Below are positions 37,939-47,953 of a stretch of DNA of 64,000 bases, in pieces. The stretch spans positions 682,001 to 746,000 of the forward strand of contig OZ244059.1 in NCBI GenBank assembly GCA_965215385.1, written 5' to 3'. The notes below the pieces were generated by a model. The model searched no databases. It had not been told where the DNA came from and saw only the letters and a program-made list of their open reading frames with translations. Position numbers and translations under genes: made by a program. The stretch is from JAPORY01 sp965215385 (GTDB lineage Bacteria > Pseudomonadota > Alphaproteobacteria > Rhodobacterales > Rhodobacteraceae). Position 1 is the stretch's first letter. Every line of letters begins with the position of its first letter.

Positions 37939-38736
37939 ATGTATGATGCTCCTCATTCCGATAACGAAGTTGTCAGCGACGACAGTAAAATTTCTGCTCG
38001 CGGTGTCGATGTGTTCTATGGCGATAACCATGCGATCAAGGATGTAACTGCCGATTTTGAGGACAAAACCGTAACGGCATTTATCGGGCCGTCAGGCTGC
38101 GGCAAGTCAACATTCTTGCGCTGTATTAACCGCATGAACGATACCATTGCCGCCGCGAGAGTTATGGGCGAAATCCTCGTTGACGGTGAGGATATCTATG
38201 ATCCACAAGTAGATCCGGTGCAGTTGCGTGCCCGAGTCGGCATGGTTTTTCAAAAGCCGAATCCCTTTCCGAAGTCGATTTTTGACAACGTGGCTTATGG
38301 ACCGAAGATTCACGGAATGGCTCGCGGCAAAGCCGAGCTTCGGGATGTTGTCGAATCCGCCCTGCGACGTGGTGCCATTTGGGACGAGGTCAAAGATCGC
38401 TTAGACGAGCCGGGGACCGGTTTGTCTGGGGGTCAACAACAGCGCTTGTGTATTGCAAGAGCCGTTGCCACGGAACCAGAAATTCTATTGATGGATGAGC
38501 CCTGTTCAGCATTGGATCCGATCGCCACCGCGCAAATCGAAGAATTGATTGACGAACTAAGGCAGAATTATTCCGTCGTAATCGTTACTCACTCAATGCA
38601 GCAGGCTGCGAGGGTGAGCCAAAAGACCGCATTTTTTCATCTCGGCAATCTCGTTGAGTATGACTATACGGGGCAAATTTTTACCAATCCGAAAGACCCG
38701 CGAACGGAAAGCTACATCACCGGGCGTATCGGCTAA
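37939..38736 (+). CDS. pstB: Phosphate ABC transporter ATP-binding protein
   Basis: A 265-residue ATPase energising phosphate import. Walker A GPSGCGKSTFLRCINRMND, signature LSGGQQQRLCIARA and Walker B ILLMDEPCSALDP are intact. The ATG at 37939 gives a normal spacing of 16 bp after pstA; a TTG upstream (37906) within pstA is possible but less likely. phoU, the usual next gene, is absent. Confidence 0.94.
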   Translation: MYDAPHSDNEVVSDDSKISARGVDVFYGDNHAIKDVTADFEDKTVTAFIGPSGCGKSTFLRCINRMNDTIAAARVMGEILVDGEDIYDPQVDPVQLRARVGMVFQKPNPFPKSIFDNVAYGPKIHGMARGKAELRDVVESALRRGAIWDEVKDRLDEPGTGLSGGQQQRLCIARAVATEPEILLMDEPCSALDPIATAQIEELIDELRQNYSVVIVTHSMQQAARVSQKTAFFHLGNLVEYDYTGQIFTNPKDPRTESYITGRIG

Positions 38737-40140
38737 AGATATGTTCGTTTGGCTCTGCTCCAAGGAACTCATGGTTATCAAACAAGAAACTGCCGCTTTA
38801 GCCGAGCCGACCATTCCCCGTTCAAGGATCCCCGCGCTTGGTGACCGTTCTTGGACAAGAGTTTGCTTTTGAATTTGGTCATGAGAGTCGTTTCTGATAC
38901 TACGGCGATCATCAGAAATTGCGACGCAATTGAGAGATTTGACTTACCTTAGCAACAACGGGCAGGCAACCAAGCCTTGATGTCGTTTCGTATTGCCATC
39001 CGCTCTCATGCGGAACTCAAGGGTGCGGTGCAAACAAGTGCAACGGGCTGCAACCGGCACTACCGCCAGCCCAAGAATTAATATGAAGTAACTATTTCGG
39101 GCACAAATTAGGTGAGTGGTTTGCGCTTGAGTTTGTGCCAGTGCGATTCGTCACGATTTCCGGCGGCGCGCGCAACCATTGCACCATCCTTCAATTCTAT
39201 CACGAGGTCGGATTTTCTCAATCATTATCCTCAAAGATCATCTGGAACCGAATCTGTGAGGGGATATGATGACTACCCGGATGTGACTGCCACGAATTGG
39301 TCCCGGCTCTTGTGACCACTGGGTTCATGAGATAAATCCAAAACCATTCATCACGCTCTGGACGGTCATCGTCAATGGTGTTCTAGGGCAACACGACTTG
39401 TTTGCTGTAGTTGTTGTTATTGCTCTGGTGCTCTGGAGTTGCCAATCAATTCCGCGAAGTATCGAAAAGTCAGCTTCGGGATTATTCGTTGTCTCACTGT
39501 TGATGTGCGCAGAAGTCCATTGAACGAAGGCCTCTTCGCGGCGGCTAATGCAACCGGTCGGACAACCAATTGCGATTTCGCTTAGTTATTGAGATTGGTA
39601 TTGGAATCGATTGAGCAGTCCACTTCCTTCTAGTGTATCACACTGTCCGCAAAGACTTCCACTAGAAGGATAATGAACCATTTCCAATTTTTCTCATACA
39701 GCGTTTTTTCCGGATCGTCAACGCATGATTCGCGTTATGACGCTGCGAGGTTTGTCGAAAAGCACCCATGACGCTTACCTTGCATCAATTGGCCAACGGG
39801 TTGCGGATTTCGACAATATTGCACCGAGCAAGCTAACAGCTTGGGACATAGAGTCGCGGGTTTTGCGAGCCATTACGGATGGATTGAAGCCACGTACCAC
39901 GAATGCGCGGGGCGGTGCCTTGGTGTCAGGGCTAGGCAAAGGTTGAGCATATTGTATATAACGACCTTCTGACGCCCTATATGTCGTTCTCCTGCCGTCA
40001 GTTTGGCCACGTTATGGTCGCGATTTAGGTCTGATTGTCGTCTCGATCATCTGGATTCGGGTTATGCTGCGGGTGTTTCCGTCATTTTTGCTTCGCTGGG
40101 CCGTTATTTGGACGATTATAGTGTTGACTAGCCATGATTT
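38737..40140. other. Decayed 1.4-kb stretch after pstB
   Basis: No intact gene. Where phoU would be expected there are only short, interrupted frames. One fragment (39725-39946) resembles the beginning of an integrase and is listed separately. Confidence 0.45.
39725..39946 (+). pseudogene. Tyrosine recombinase/integrase N-terminal fragment
   Basis: A 73-codon frame reading MIRVMTLRGLSKSTHDAYLA, then ADFDNIAPSKLTAWDIESRV and LKPRTTN. This resembles the N-terminal SAM-like DNA-binding domain of IS91-associated and related tyrosine recombinases (pattern: M..RGLS..T..AY...V...F....P..LT..D). No catalytic domain follows. A relic of a mobile element. Confidence 0.55.
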
Positions 40141-40587
40141 TCACAACCCATAATCCGTCCACTCATTTCCGTCAGCCAGCCGCTCGGCAACGAACTGCGT
40201 AAACGGCTTGGCCCCGCGCCGTCGATTGCAATTCGGGCGGAGCAATTGCTTGTTCCCGGCATCATCAGATCCACCCCGCGCCTTTGCTCCGATATGGTCA
40301 ACATCGGGCCGTTCAGGAAGCACTGCCAGACATCCTGGGCAGAAACCCCAAGAAACCCCATTGTCCAAGAACAGCATAGAGGGCAAGGAATAAACGATCT
40401 GAATCGTATCGCCTTCAGTCGCGCGAAATTCTTTGCTTCCTGCCGCGTTCGCTCCGTCACCAGACAACGTACCTAGTCCCAATATCAAGGACATAGCGAA
40501 GGCAAATCCCGCCCACCGTGAGCACCAACCCGCCTCACACGGGGACGTCGAGATGTTTTCTACATCGTTAACACAAGGCCATTTCAT
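40141..40587 (-). CDS. Secreted HNH-endonuclease-like protein
   Basis: A 148-residue protein starting at ATG 40587 with AGGAGG at ideal spacing (a TTG two codons earlier is less likely). Residues about 25-48 form a signal peptide or membrane anchor (WAGFAFAMSLILGLGTLSGD, then ANAAG). The C-terminal part has WGFCPGCLAVLP, PDVDHIGAKARGGSDDAGNK and LLRPNCNRRRGAKP, the zinc-finger-like HNH pattern with the catalytic His in DHI. Coupling of an export signal with an HNH domain suggests an exported nuclease. A second, immunity-type gene is not evident. Confidence 0.65.
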   Translation of the reverse strand: MKWPCVNDVENISTSPCEAGWCSRWAGFAFAMSLILGLGTLSGDGANAAGSKEFRATEGDTIQIVYSLPSMLFLDNGVSWGFCPGCLAVLPERPDVDHIGAKARGGSDDAGNKQLLRPNCNRRRGAKPFTQFVAERLADGNEWTDYGL

Positions 40588-41201
40588 ATCCAACCTCCTA
40601 GCATTTGCGAGTCGACACGATTGTCATACTCCGAAAGCGCACGCCACCAGCAAAATAAGGCTCAACATGCAAATGATTATCGTTACTCACACGATATTCA
40701 CGATGATGTGAAAAACAGGAAAACTTATTGGTCAAGCTATTTTTTAATGACTCACAGTGTGTCAAATCGCCTTGAACTGATTGCTGTTTCGTGCGTATTT
40801 GGCGAAAGAAATGGAGGGATGGTTATTGTGATGATAGTCATCCAAGCAACCGAGAATAAATGTGGCAAACCTTTCATGCGGAGTACGAGTTTGTATGAGA
40901 AAAGTATCGAACGGTTTTGCCTTTAGTCCAATCAAATCGCCAACGATTTGAAGGGAGACGCCGCCGCCCGTACTTCCCAATCTGACGATAGCACCGAAGC
41001 ACAGGTTATCGCGGGGTGATTGAGAATTCATTTCGCGCACCGTCGACTGATCGCCCCAGTTTCCTAAAAATGATTTAAACCAAAGGTCCCGAAGTTCCTG
41101 TATTGCGAAGCAAGTGCTTAATCTGGTAGAAGAAACCTTATATTCATAGAGACATTCTCGATTCGGTTCACTCCCGTTGTGAAGTGTCGAGAGGTGATCG
41201 A
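40588..41201. other. Gap between HNH gene and phoB
   Basis: Holds the promoter regions of the two divergent genes. A minus-strand frame (40762-41250) is open but its sequence shows no known motif and it overlaps the phoB start, so I do not call it a gene. Confidence 0.35.
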
Positions 41202-41891
41202 ATGACTGCAAACAAACCCACTGTACTTGTCGTTGAAGACGAGCACGCACAGCGAGAAATCCTCCGTTACAATTTGAAGGCGGAGGGCTTTTTGGTCATA
41301 AGTGCTGCTGATGGCGACGAAGCACTCTTGCAACTTGAGGAGAATACCCCTGACTTAATCCTATTAGATTGGATGCTACCGAAGGTATCAGGCATCGAAA
41401 TCTGTCGCCGCATAAAAAGGAGCAACACTCTTCAAACCATTCCGGTGATTATGTTGTCAGCCCGTTGTGAGGAATTTGATCGTGTACGTGGGCTAGAAAC
41501 GGGGGCGGATGATTATGTGGTAAAACCATACTCGGTAGCCGAACTCATGGCCAGAGTGCGTGGACAACTTCGACGCATCCGAGCGTCTGTCGTGGGTGAG
41601 CAACTAACCTTCGAAGACATTGTTCTTGATAGCGAAACCTACCGGGTAACGCGAAGCGGAAACGAGGTAAAACTTGGTCCAACCGAGTTTCGCCTTCTGA
41701 GCAATTTCATGGAGAAACCCTTAAGAGTATGGTCGAGAGAGCAATTGCTTGATCGGATCTGGGGCCAAAACATCTATGTAGATACCCGCACCGTTGATGT
41801 TCACATCGGTCGCTTGCGCAAGGCACTGTGTAAATATGGTGGAAATGATCCCATCCGAACGATCCGCGGTGCCGGATATTCTCTCGGATGA
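41202..41891 (+). CDS. phoB: Phosphate regulon response regulator PhoB
   Basis: A 229-residue OmpR/PhoB-type regulator. Receiver domain: acidic pocket VVEDE, phosphorylated Asp in LILLDWMLPKVSG, and Lys in VVKPYS. Winged-helix domain: LGPTEFRLLSNFMEKPLRVW and VDVHIGRLRKAL. ATG 41202 is chosen for its AGAGGTG ribosome site; an alternative at 41184 adds six residues. The sensor PhoR and PhoU are not seen, and the gene is separated from pstSCAB by 2.4 kb of debris. Confidence 0.92.
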   Translation: MTANKPTVLVVEDEHAQREILRYNLKAEGFLVISAADGDEALLQLEENTPDLILLDWMLPKVSGIEICRRIKRSNTLQTIPVIMLSARCEEFDRVRGLETGADDYVVKPYSVAELMARVRGQLRRIRASVVGEQLTFEDIVLDSETYRVTRSGNEVKLGPTEFRLLSNFMEKPLRVWSREQLLDRIWGQNIYVDTRTVDVHIGRLRKALCKYGGNDPIRTIRGAGYSLG

Positions 41892-42359
41892 GGTAATGTT
41901 TTCGCAACTGATGCGACGAAGCTGTAATGACCACGATACTTGTCCGGCGTTACTCAAGATCACCGGGTCCCGACGACTAATTCTTTCGAGTATCAAGGCA
42001 ATTCGCAACAAGGCAACTCATTTGCCCAACGGTCGAGTGGTCTCGGTGGACTCGAAGTATTCATAATCGGTTGATCAGCTGCGATAGCAGCTCTCCGGGC
42101 GCCGGCCAATGCATTGCGGGAATAAGTTGGGCTCTAGGCCACCAAGTACTGCGATTAATCCGTTAGGGAGAACTGAGTTTGCTGCGATGGTTGTCGCGCC
42201 ATTTTAATATCGTCAAAGGCATTTTGTTCGCTATCCGAGGCCACTAATCCGCAGTCATCGTGATCGGCATCGTTGCGGAATAGATCTGTCCACCCAATTC
42301 TTCGTTGCAGTCGAATTTTCATGAGCGTGAAAGGAAAGTATACTCGCTTGACCCGTAAT
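41892..42359. other. Gap between convergent phoB and pheT
   Basis: No recognisable gene, RNA or clear terminator in about 470 bp. Confidence 0.35.
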
Positions 42360-44756
42360 TTAATCACGAAGTCGGCCACCGGTAACGCGCTGAACATTTG
42401 CAACAATCTTTGAGCAAACTTCTTCAATCTCAGCCTCAACTAGCGTCGCCTTGGACGGCTCTAACCGCACGGTAAAGGCAATAGACTTTTCCTCTGCATC
42501 AAGGTTCTCGCCAGAGAAACTATCGAAAACTCGCACATCAGTAATCAATGAGCGGTCGACCGCTGCCGCCGCCTTGACCAGCACTACCGCTTCGACCTGT
42601 GCGCCAACGATAAAGGAAAAATCACGTTCTACAGTTTGAAAATCACTCACACGCATTGACTCTCGACTAGTAGACGACTGGTGCTTGATCGGTAACGCAT
42701 CCAAGCAAACCTCAAAAGCCATTGCTGACCCTGAGACCGCAAGTGCTGCTAACGTACGCGGGTGCAACTCTCCAAATGTCGCCAAATTCTTAGCTGGTCC
42801 AAGACCAATCACCCCGTGCCGACCGGGATGCCACCAATCCGCCGCGCCGCGCCGAATCTGTGATTTCTTAGGTGCCCCGGCTGCATCTAGCACTGCCTCG
42901 ACATCAGCCTTGACATCGAAAACATCCACGCCTCGCGACGCGCCGTGTACATCACGCGGTCCAGTATTGCCTATCAAGATTCCGGCCACGCACGTCTCTT
43001 GAGTGTCGCCATCTTCGTCGGAAAAAATTGGGCCAACTTCAAACACCGCGAGATCTTGAAAGCCGCGTGTCTGATTTCGTGCAATCACCTGCAAAAGACC
43101 CGGTAACAAACTTGGCCGCATATGGGTTAACTCAGATGAAATCGGATTCGCGAGCAGCAACCGAGCATCACCCCCACCAAAAGCTTCAGCCGCCGCTTTA
43201 CTAATGAAGGAGTACGTCAAACATTCGCTGTACCCGAGCATCGCGCAGGTGCGTCTCGCCTGCACCGTGCCATCGTGCTGTGGCGATCGCACCGCGGGCA
43301 CAACGCCCGCCGCCGCTCGCTGCAATGGTTTGGCGACCAAGTTTGAAAGAGAGACAATCCTTGCGATCTCCTCTGCGAGGTCAGCTTCTCCCAATATATC
43401 GGGACGCCAACTAGGGACGTAAACCATATCCCCGTCCATTGTGAACCCGAGGTCTTTGAGAACGCGTCTCTGGGTCGCCTCTTCAATATCCATCCCGAGC
43501 AGCGAGCAGACACGGGAGGGATTAAGCTTATAGGCTCGCGAACTGTCGGGCACCTCGCCAGCAACAACCACGGACTCGGCTATCCCACCACAAAGGCTCA
43601 AGATCATTTCAGTCGCCGCACAGAGTCCAGGTACCGTATAGTTGGGATCGACCCCCCGTTCGAACCGATAACGGGCATCCGATAAAATCTTCAGACGACG
43701 TCCCACCGTCGCAATCTCAATCGGATTCCACAGGGCACTTTCCAAAAATACATTTTTTGTTTTTTCGGTTACGGCAGTTGAAACACCGCCGATTACTCCA
43801 GCGATACTAATGGGACCGCTATCATCGGAAATGATCATCGTACCCTGCGGCAGCTTATAAACTTTATCATCAAGCGCGTGGAGCTCTTCCGTCCCCATCG
43901 CACGATGAACATGCAGTTTTTGCACGAGTTTGTCAGCGTCAAAAACATGTAACGGCCGATTTTGATCATAGGTGAAGAAGTTCGTGATATCGACGAGAGC
44001 CGAAATCGGGCGCAAACCAATAGCCTTGAGAAGATTCTGCATCCAAATCGGCGACGGACCATTCGAAACGCCGCGAATTACTCGCCCCGCGAACAATGGA
44101 CATCCTGAGATGGCATCAGATGCAATCTCAACCGAAATCGAGGGGGTCGGCCCACCGGAGGGTTTGGCCGCAGCTTGGGGCTTGAGGGTGCCAAGGCCAC
44201 GGGCGGCAAGATCTCTTGCGATGCCGTGAACTCCGAGGGCATCGGGACGGTTGGGCGTTATTTCGATATCGATAACGGGATCAACGGCGGCAGGCCGATG
44301 CCGACGGAGCCAATCCGTAAACCGCTCCCCTACCGCACCCGAATCTAGCTCAATAATGCCGTCATGCTCGTCCGATAACTCCATCTCACGCTCCGAGCAC
44401 ATCATTCCAAAGCTCTCAACACCACGGATTTTTCCAACACCGATCACATTGTCTATTCCGGGGACGTAGGTTCCGGGCTTGGCAAGAACGACAGTAATTC
44501 CTGCTCGAGCATTTGGTGCCCCGCAGACAATTTCCTTTTTTCCCTCGTCAGTCAGCACGTCACACACAACGAGCCGATCAGCGTTCGGATGCCTTTTGGC
44601 GGAGATTATTTTGGCTAGTGTAAAGGCAGCAAGCCGTTGGGACGGATCGAATATCGTGTCAACCTCCAAGCCGATATCGGTTAGTGCCTCGCCGATTTCC
44701 GCTACCGTTGCCTCAGTATCAAGGTGGCGTTTAAGCCATGACATCGTAAGTTTCAT
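42360..44756 (-). CDS. pheT: Phenylalanyl-tRNA synthetase beta subunit
   Basis: A 798-residue subunit. The N-terminus MKLTMSWLKRHLDTEATVAE leads into the tRNA-binding (EMAP-like) domain. IEITPNRPDALGVHGIARDL marks the B3/B4 editing part, a B5 domain follows, and the C-terminal ferredoxin-fold anticodon-binding domain carries VERDFSFIVGAQVEAVVLVK. The gene is complete. pheS, normally directly upstream, is not present within the window. Confidence 0.95.
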   Translation of the reverse strand: MKLTMSWLKRHLDTEATVAEIGEALTDIGLEVDTIFDPSQRLAAFTLAKIISAKRHPNADRLVVCDVLTDEGKKEIVCGAPNARAGITVVLAKPGTYVPGIDNVIGVGKIRGVESFGMMCSEREMELSDEHDGIIELDSGAVGERFTDWLRRHRPAAVDPVIDIEITPNRPDALGVHGIARDLAARGLGTLKPQAAAKPSGGPTPSISVEIASDAISGCPLFAGRVIRGVSNGPSPIWMQNLLKAIGLRPISALVDITNFFTYDQNRPLHVFDADKLVQKLHVHRAMGTEELHALDDKVYKLPQGTMIISDDSGPISIAGVIGGVSTAVTEKTKNVFLESALWNPIEIATVGRRLKILSDARYRFERGVDPNYTVPGLCAATEMILSLCGGIAESVVVAGEVPDSSRAYKLNPSRVCSLLGMDIEEATQRRVLKDLGFTMDGDMVYVPSWRPDILGEADLAEEIARIVSLSNLVAKPLQRAAAGVVPAVRSPQHDGTVQARRTCAMLGYSECLTYSFISKAAAEAFGGGDARLLLANPISSELTHMRPSLLPGLLQVIARNQTRGFQDLAVFEVGPIFSDEDGDTQETCVAGILIGNTGPRDVHGASRGVDVFDVKADVEAVLDAAGAPKKSQIRRGAADWWHPGRHGVIGLGPAKNLATFGELHPRTLAALAVSGSAMAFEVCLDALPIKHQSSTSRESMRVSDFQTVERDFSFIVGAQVEAVVLVKAAAAVDRSLITDVRVFDSFSGENLDAEEKSIAFTVRLEPSKATLVEAEIEEVCSKIVANVQRVTGGRLRD

Positions 44757-44760
44757 GCGA

Positions 44761-44982
44761 TCACACTCCCTGTGCTCCCATCAGGATTTCGCCGCCGCGC
44801 CTCAAAAGTAGGTTGGTCTCATCATGAATTAACCAAGTCAACCGATCTGAAGATGATGTGATTACCGTAAGCACCCAATGATCAAAAGCACATTTCAATT
44901 TGGCTTGCCGCGAAATGCCATTCTGAAAATCCGTACGCTCCGAGCGGCGCAAGTCCGCATCCAAAAATTTTAGAAGTTGCAT
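44761..44982 (-). CDS. Small hypothetical protein upstream of pheT (doubtful)
   Basis: A 73-codon frame ending 5 bp before the pheT start. Sequence MQLLKFLDADLRRSERTDFQ onwards shows no known domain and the ribosome site is weak. Kept because it fills the gap on the pheT strand; it could be a chance frame. Confidence 0.25.
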   Translation of the reverse strand: MQLLKFLDADLRRSERTDFQNGISRQAKLKCAFDHWVLTVITSSSDRLTWLIHDETNLLLRRGGEILMGAQGV

Positions 44983-45009
44983 CGATTTATTGTCATCATC
45001 GTTGTGCCA

Positions 45010-45924
45010 TCAGGGGTACGAGTACGGAATGTCTAGTAATTCGTCGAGTTGTCGAGCAATCCATCCGTGCGGGATAAAATGACCGCCCGGATGACTATCG
45101 AAAATGACCTGCCCGGCATCACAATTCAACCACTGCCAACGACGAAAACTGAGCCATTCACGGGCCTGCCATTCCGACTCCTCTGGAGCCGACTGACAGC
45201 GCAATTCCTTTCGCCAGTGCCGCAATGGATAGTCGGTGCTGCCGTTCCGGGTCTTCGGAAACTTCATAACAGTATCGCGTCGCCCATGAACATGACGCAC
45301 TTCATTCGGAACGCCGCTACACGCTTGATCAAGTGATATTGTGCCGGAGATGGCTAGAAGTGCTCTGACTTCAAAACCGCGGTCACAGGCGTAACGCCAG
45401 GCCATCGCCGCTCCATATGAATAACCAGATATAAAAACATTAGCACGGTCGATTGGATACCGGCGTGCAACATCTTGAAGGACTTCCGATGCAAATATCA
45501 CATCGTCCGAGTTCTGTTGCCAGAAATGCCAGGTGCCATTCCGTCCATTCGGCGCCACCAGCAATACGCCGCGGCGAGCCGTTGCCGCGGCGATGCGCCG
45601 ATGTCTAACAATCAAACTGCTTTGTCTTCCCCAGCCGTGAAAATGCAGCAAAACCGGCATCGCCGTTTTTCCGTCCCACTCGTCGGGCAGAAGCAGTTGA
45701 TAGCTGCGATCTTGCAGGTGACATTTCAAATTTGCCGAGCATGAATCAACAGTTTCGGTCGCAAAGGTGTCATCAACCAAAGAAAAAAGCGCGGCCGTGA
45801 CTGACAGGAAAATCGCCGCCCAAATCTTCGTCCATACCAATTTCACCGAACGAATAATTATGGCATCAGCACTCGACATACTGCCGTGCCGTTGCTTCCG
45901 AACGGATATCCATTCTTGCTTCAT
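45010..45924 (-). CDS. Exported PHB-depolymerase-like esterase
   Basis: A protein of about 304 residues of the alpha/beta-hydrolase fold, polyhydroxybutyrate depolymerase/LpqC type. A membrane segment or signal peptide lies at about 30-55 (IWAAIFLSVTAALFSLV). The oxyanion region is VLLHFHGWGRQ, and the nucleophile Ser lies in FISGYSYGAAMAWRYAC. His in HPGGHFIPHGW near the end is the likely catalytic His. It may degrade polyester or act on other secreted esters. The start could be internal (M at about residue 16). Confidence 0.78.
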   Translation of the reverse strand: MKQEWISVRKQRHGSMSSADAIIIRSVKLVWTKIWAAIFLSVTAALFSLVDDTFATETVDSCSANLKCHLQDRSYQLLLPDEWDGKTAMPVLLHFHGWGRQSSLIVRHRRIAAATARRGVLLVAPNGRNGTWHFWQQNSDDVIFASEVLQDVARRYPIDRANVFISGYSYGAAMAWRYACDRGFEVRALLAISGTISLDQACSGVPNEVRHVHGRRDTVMKFPKTRNGSTDYPLRHWRKELRCQSAPEESEWQAREWLSFRRWQWLNCDAGQVIFDSHPGGHFIPHGWIARQLDELLDIPYSYP

Positions 45925-46188
45925 TGCTTAAATTGAGAAGCGTCCGTTCAAGCGTCAAAAAAACCAATTCCGTTACAATTCTATCAAGCGTTAAAGAGAC
46001 CTAGCAAAATTGAGCAAAAGAATCTCACGATGCTTATCGCAACTTTCGGTGGCATTCTCCCAATCAGATGGTTCTAAACTGAGCAAACGTGGAAGACCAC
46101 CTTGTTGCAACGTGCTCTCCAAGAGTATGATCTACGCCGCTCGTAAAAGTTTGATCTAATCGACATAATGTCATTAAATCTCACCTCT

Positions 46189-47364
46189 TCACACCGTCAT
46201 CAAGCGTGCGGGGGCTCGTGCTCCCGTCTTATCGCTCTCTTGTGTGCGTTTAGCGACCGCCGCGAGCGTGTGCAGTCGGTAGTTACGAAGATTGCGGCTA
46301 GCGTTGAGATCGCGATCATGCCGGGTGTGACATTCGCCACACCTCCATTCCCGATCACCAAGCTTTAGGTCTCCGTTGTAAGCACCGCACGTTGAACAAA
46401 GCTTGGAAGACGGAAAGAACCGGTCGGCCTTGATGAGCGTGCAACCGCGGCGCTTGGCTTTATACTCCAATTGTTGCACCAGTGTGCCCAAACCCGCATC
46501 ACTGATGGCGCGCGAGAGACAACGGTTCCTCACCATCCCTCGCACGTTCAGATCTTCGATCACAATGGTGTCGAACCGACGGGTGAGATCATCGGATAAT
46601 TCATGCAGAACCGCATGGCGCTGATCGGCAATTCTCTTATGCAGACGAGCTACGGACAGCTTGGCTTTTACTGCCCGATGAGAGCCCTTCTGCTTTTTCG
46701 ACAATCGCCGACACCGCCGCTGTAAACGGCGGATATTGGCCTTGAGTTTCTGGTTGGCGGGAAACCGCTCACCCGTCGACAAGACCGCCAACTCCTTGAC
46801 ACCCATATCCACACCAACCGTGATCGGTTGGCGGTCAGAGTCCTTCGTATCGTAATCGTTGGTGTCAATCAAAACCGACGCATCGTATTTTCCGGCCTTG
46901 CGGCTCATCGTGACTTGACACAAGGTTCCGGTAAACCGGAGTTCTTGACGCATACGAATACGCCCGGGACAGCGTTCCATCCGCAAGGTGCGACCGGTAA
47001 CATCAAATTTGGGTTTTTCGCGCAAAGCAAAACTCTCGGGGCTCTTCCCCTTCCGCTTGAAGCGGGGGAAACCCGGTTTCTGTCCAGCCTTTACCCGTCG
47101 GAAAAATTGCGTGAAAGCCGTATCGAGATCGTCAATCGCGTTGCGGGTTACACGCGAAGAGACCTCTCCATACCAGGGAAAGGCGGGGCGCAACTGTTCC
47201 ATGTAGTATTGGGTTGCAGCCCTCTTCGACCACTTCACTCCCTCTTGTGTGAAGTGTGCCAATAAATGGTTGTAGGCATGGCGACAGGAGCCGCAGGCAC
47301 GATTGAAATAATCAGCCTGTTCATCCGTCGGATATAGCTGCACCTTATGAGCCAGAAGCGTCAC
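46189..47364 (-). CDS. tnpB: IS607 TnpB, RNA-guided nuclease
   Basis: A 391-residue TnpB. The RuvC catalytic residues are all present: Asp about 186 (ITVGVDMGVKELAVL), Glu about 270 (IVIEDLNVRGM) and Asp about 352 (RHDRDLNASRN). The zinc-finger cysteines CSTC and CGEC (about 323-345) are intact. Proteins of this family cut DNA guided by an RNA made from the element's right end, overlapping the 3' end of tnpB; here that would be around 46100-46260. No frameshift or missing key residue is seen, so the protein is probably active. Confidence 0.9.
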   Translation of the reverse strand: MTLLAHKVQLYPTDEQADYFNRACGSCRHAYNHLLAHFTQEGVKWSKRAATQYYMEQLRPAFPWYGEVSSRVTRNAIDDLDTAFTQFFRRVKAGQKPGFPRFKRKGKSPESFALREKPKFDVTGRTLRMERCPGRIRMRQELRFTGTLCQVTMSRKAGKYDASVLIDTNDYDTKDSDRQPITVGVDMGVKELAVLSTGERFPANQKLKANIRRLQRRCRRLSKKQKGSHRAVKAKLSVARLHKRIADQRHAVLHELSDDLTRRFDTIVIEDLNVRGMVRNRCLSRAISDAGLGTLVQQLEYKAKRRGCTLIKADRFFPSSKLCSTCGAYNGDLKLGDREWRCGECHTRHDRDLNASRNLRNYRLHTLAAVAKRTQESDKTGARAPARLMTV

Positions 47365-47953
47365 TCAATGCCGCCTTAATCTGTTTGTGCTTCTTGGAAC
47401 CGGCACCATATAGTCGGGCACTAAACACGGTGATGATTTCCAATACATCCTGCGCTAACTCTTCTTCAAATGTCGGCTCCGGACCACGGTTGATGATCAC
47501 GATTTCAATCCCGTGCACTTCGCAAAGTTTGAATACCAGTTCCGCACCAAAACGCAGGAGCCGATCCTTGTGGGTCAAAACTAAGCGTCGCACCTGCCGG
47601 CGCCGGATCATGTCGAGCAACCGCTTGAGACCCTTCTTTCGGTAGTTCATTCCGCTTCCTAGATCACTGATGACCTCAAAGCACCACCCTTTGGCCGCGG
47701 AATAGGATTCCAGCATTTCAACCTGACGCTTCAGATCGTCTTTCTGATCATCGGAAGAAACACGCGCGTAGCAAACCGTAGGGGCGTCAACATCTCCACG
47801 CTTGAGAAGGTCGTCAACCGCATAATAGCGCGTCCCGCCCTTCGTCTTGCGAGACGGAAGCAGTTCACCAGTCGCTTCCCACTTCCGCATCGTTTGCGGC
47901 GTGGTTCCCAGCATCTCCGCCGCCGTGCCTATCTTCACCATTATTGCTGACAT
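47345..47953 (-). CDS. tnpA: IS607 serine recombinase (transposase TnpA)
   Basis: A 202-residue serine recombinase of the IS607 type. The N-terminal MerR-like helix-turn-helix (KIGTAAEMLGTTPQTMRKWE) is followed by the catalytic domain with VCYARVSSDDQKDDLKRQ, where the Ser in YARVSS is the nucleophile. The helix NRGPEPTFEEELAQDVLEII fits the family. ATG at 47953 lies inside the terminal 13-mer; a second ATG four codons on (47941) is an alternative start. Confidence 0.92.
   Translation of the reverse strand: MSAIMVKIGTAAEMLGTTPQTMRKWEATGELLPSRKTKGGTRYYAVDDLLKRGDVDAPTVCYARVSSDDQKDDLKRQVEMLESYSAAKGWCFEVISDLGSGMNYRKKGLKRLLDMIRRRQVRRLVLTHKDRLLRFGAELVFKLCEVHGIEIVIINRGPEPTFEEELAQDVLEIITVFSARLYGAGSKKHKQIKAALSDASGS

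Noticed and set aside
40762..41250. Minus-strand open frame overlapping the phoB start
   Set aside because: 162 codons but no motif, no good ribosome site, and it covers the phoB promoter and start.
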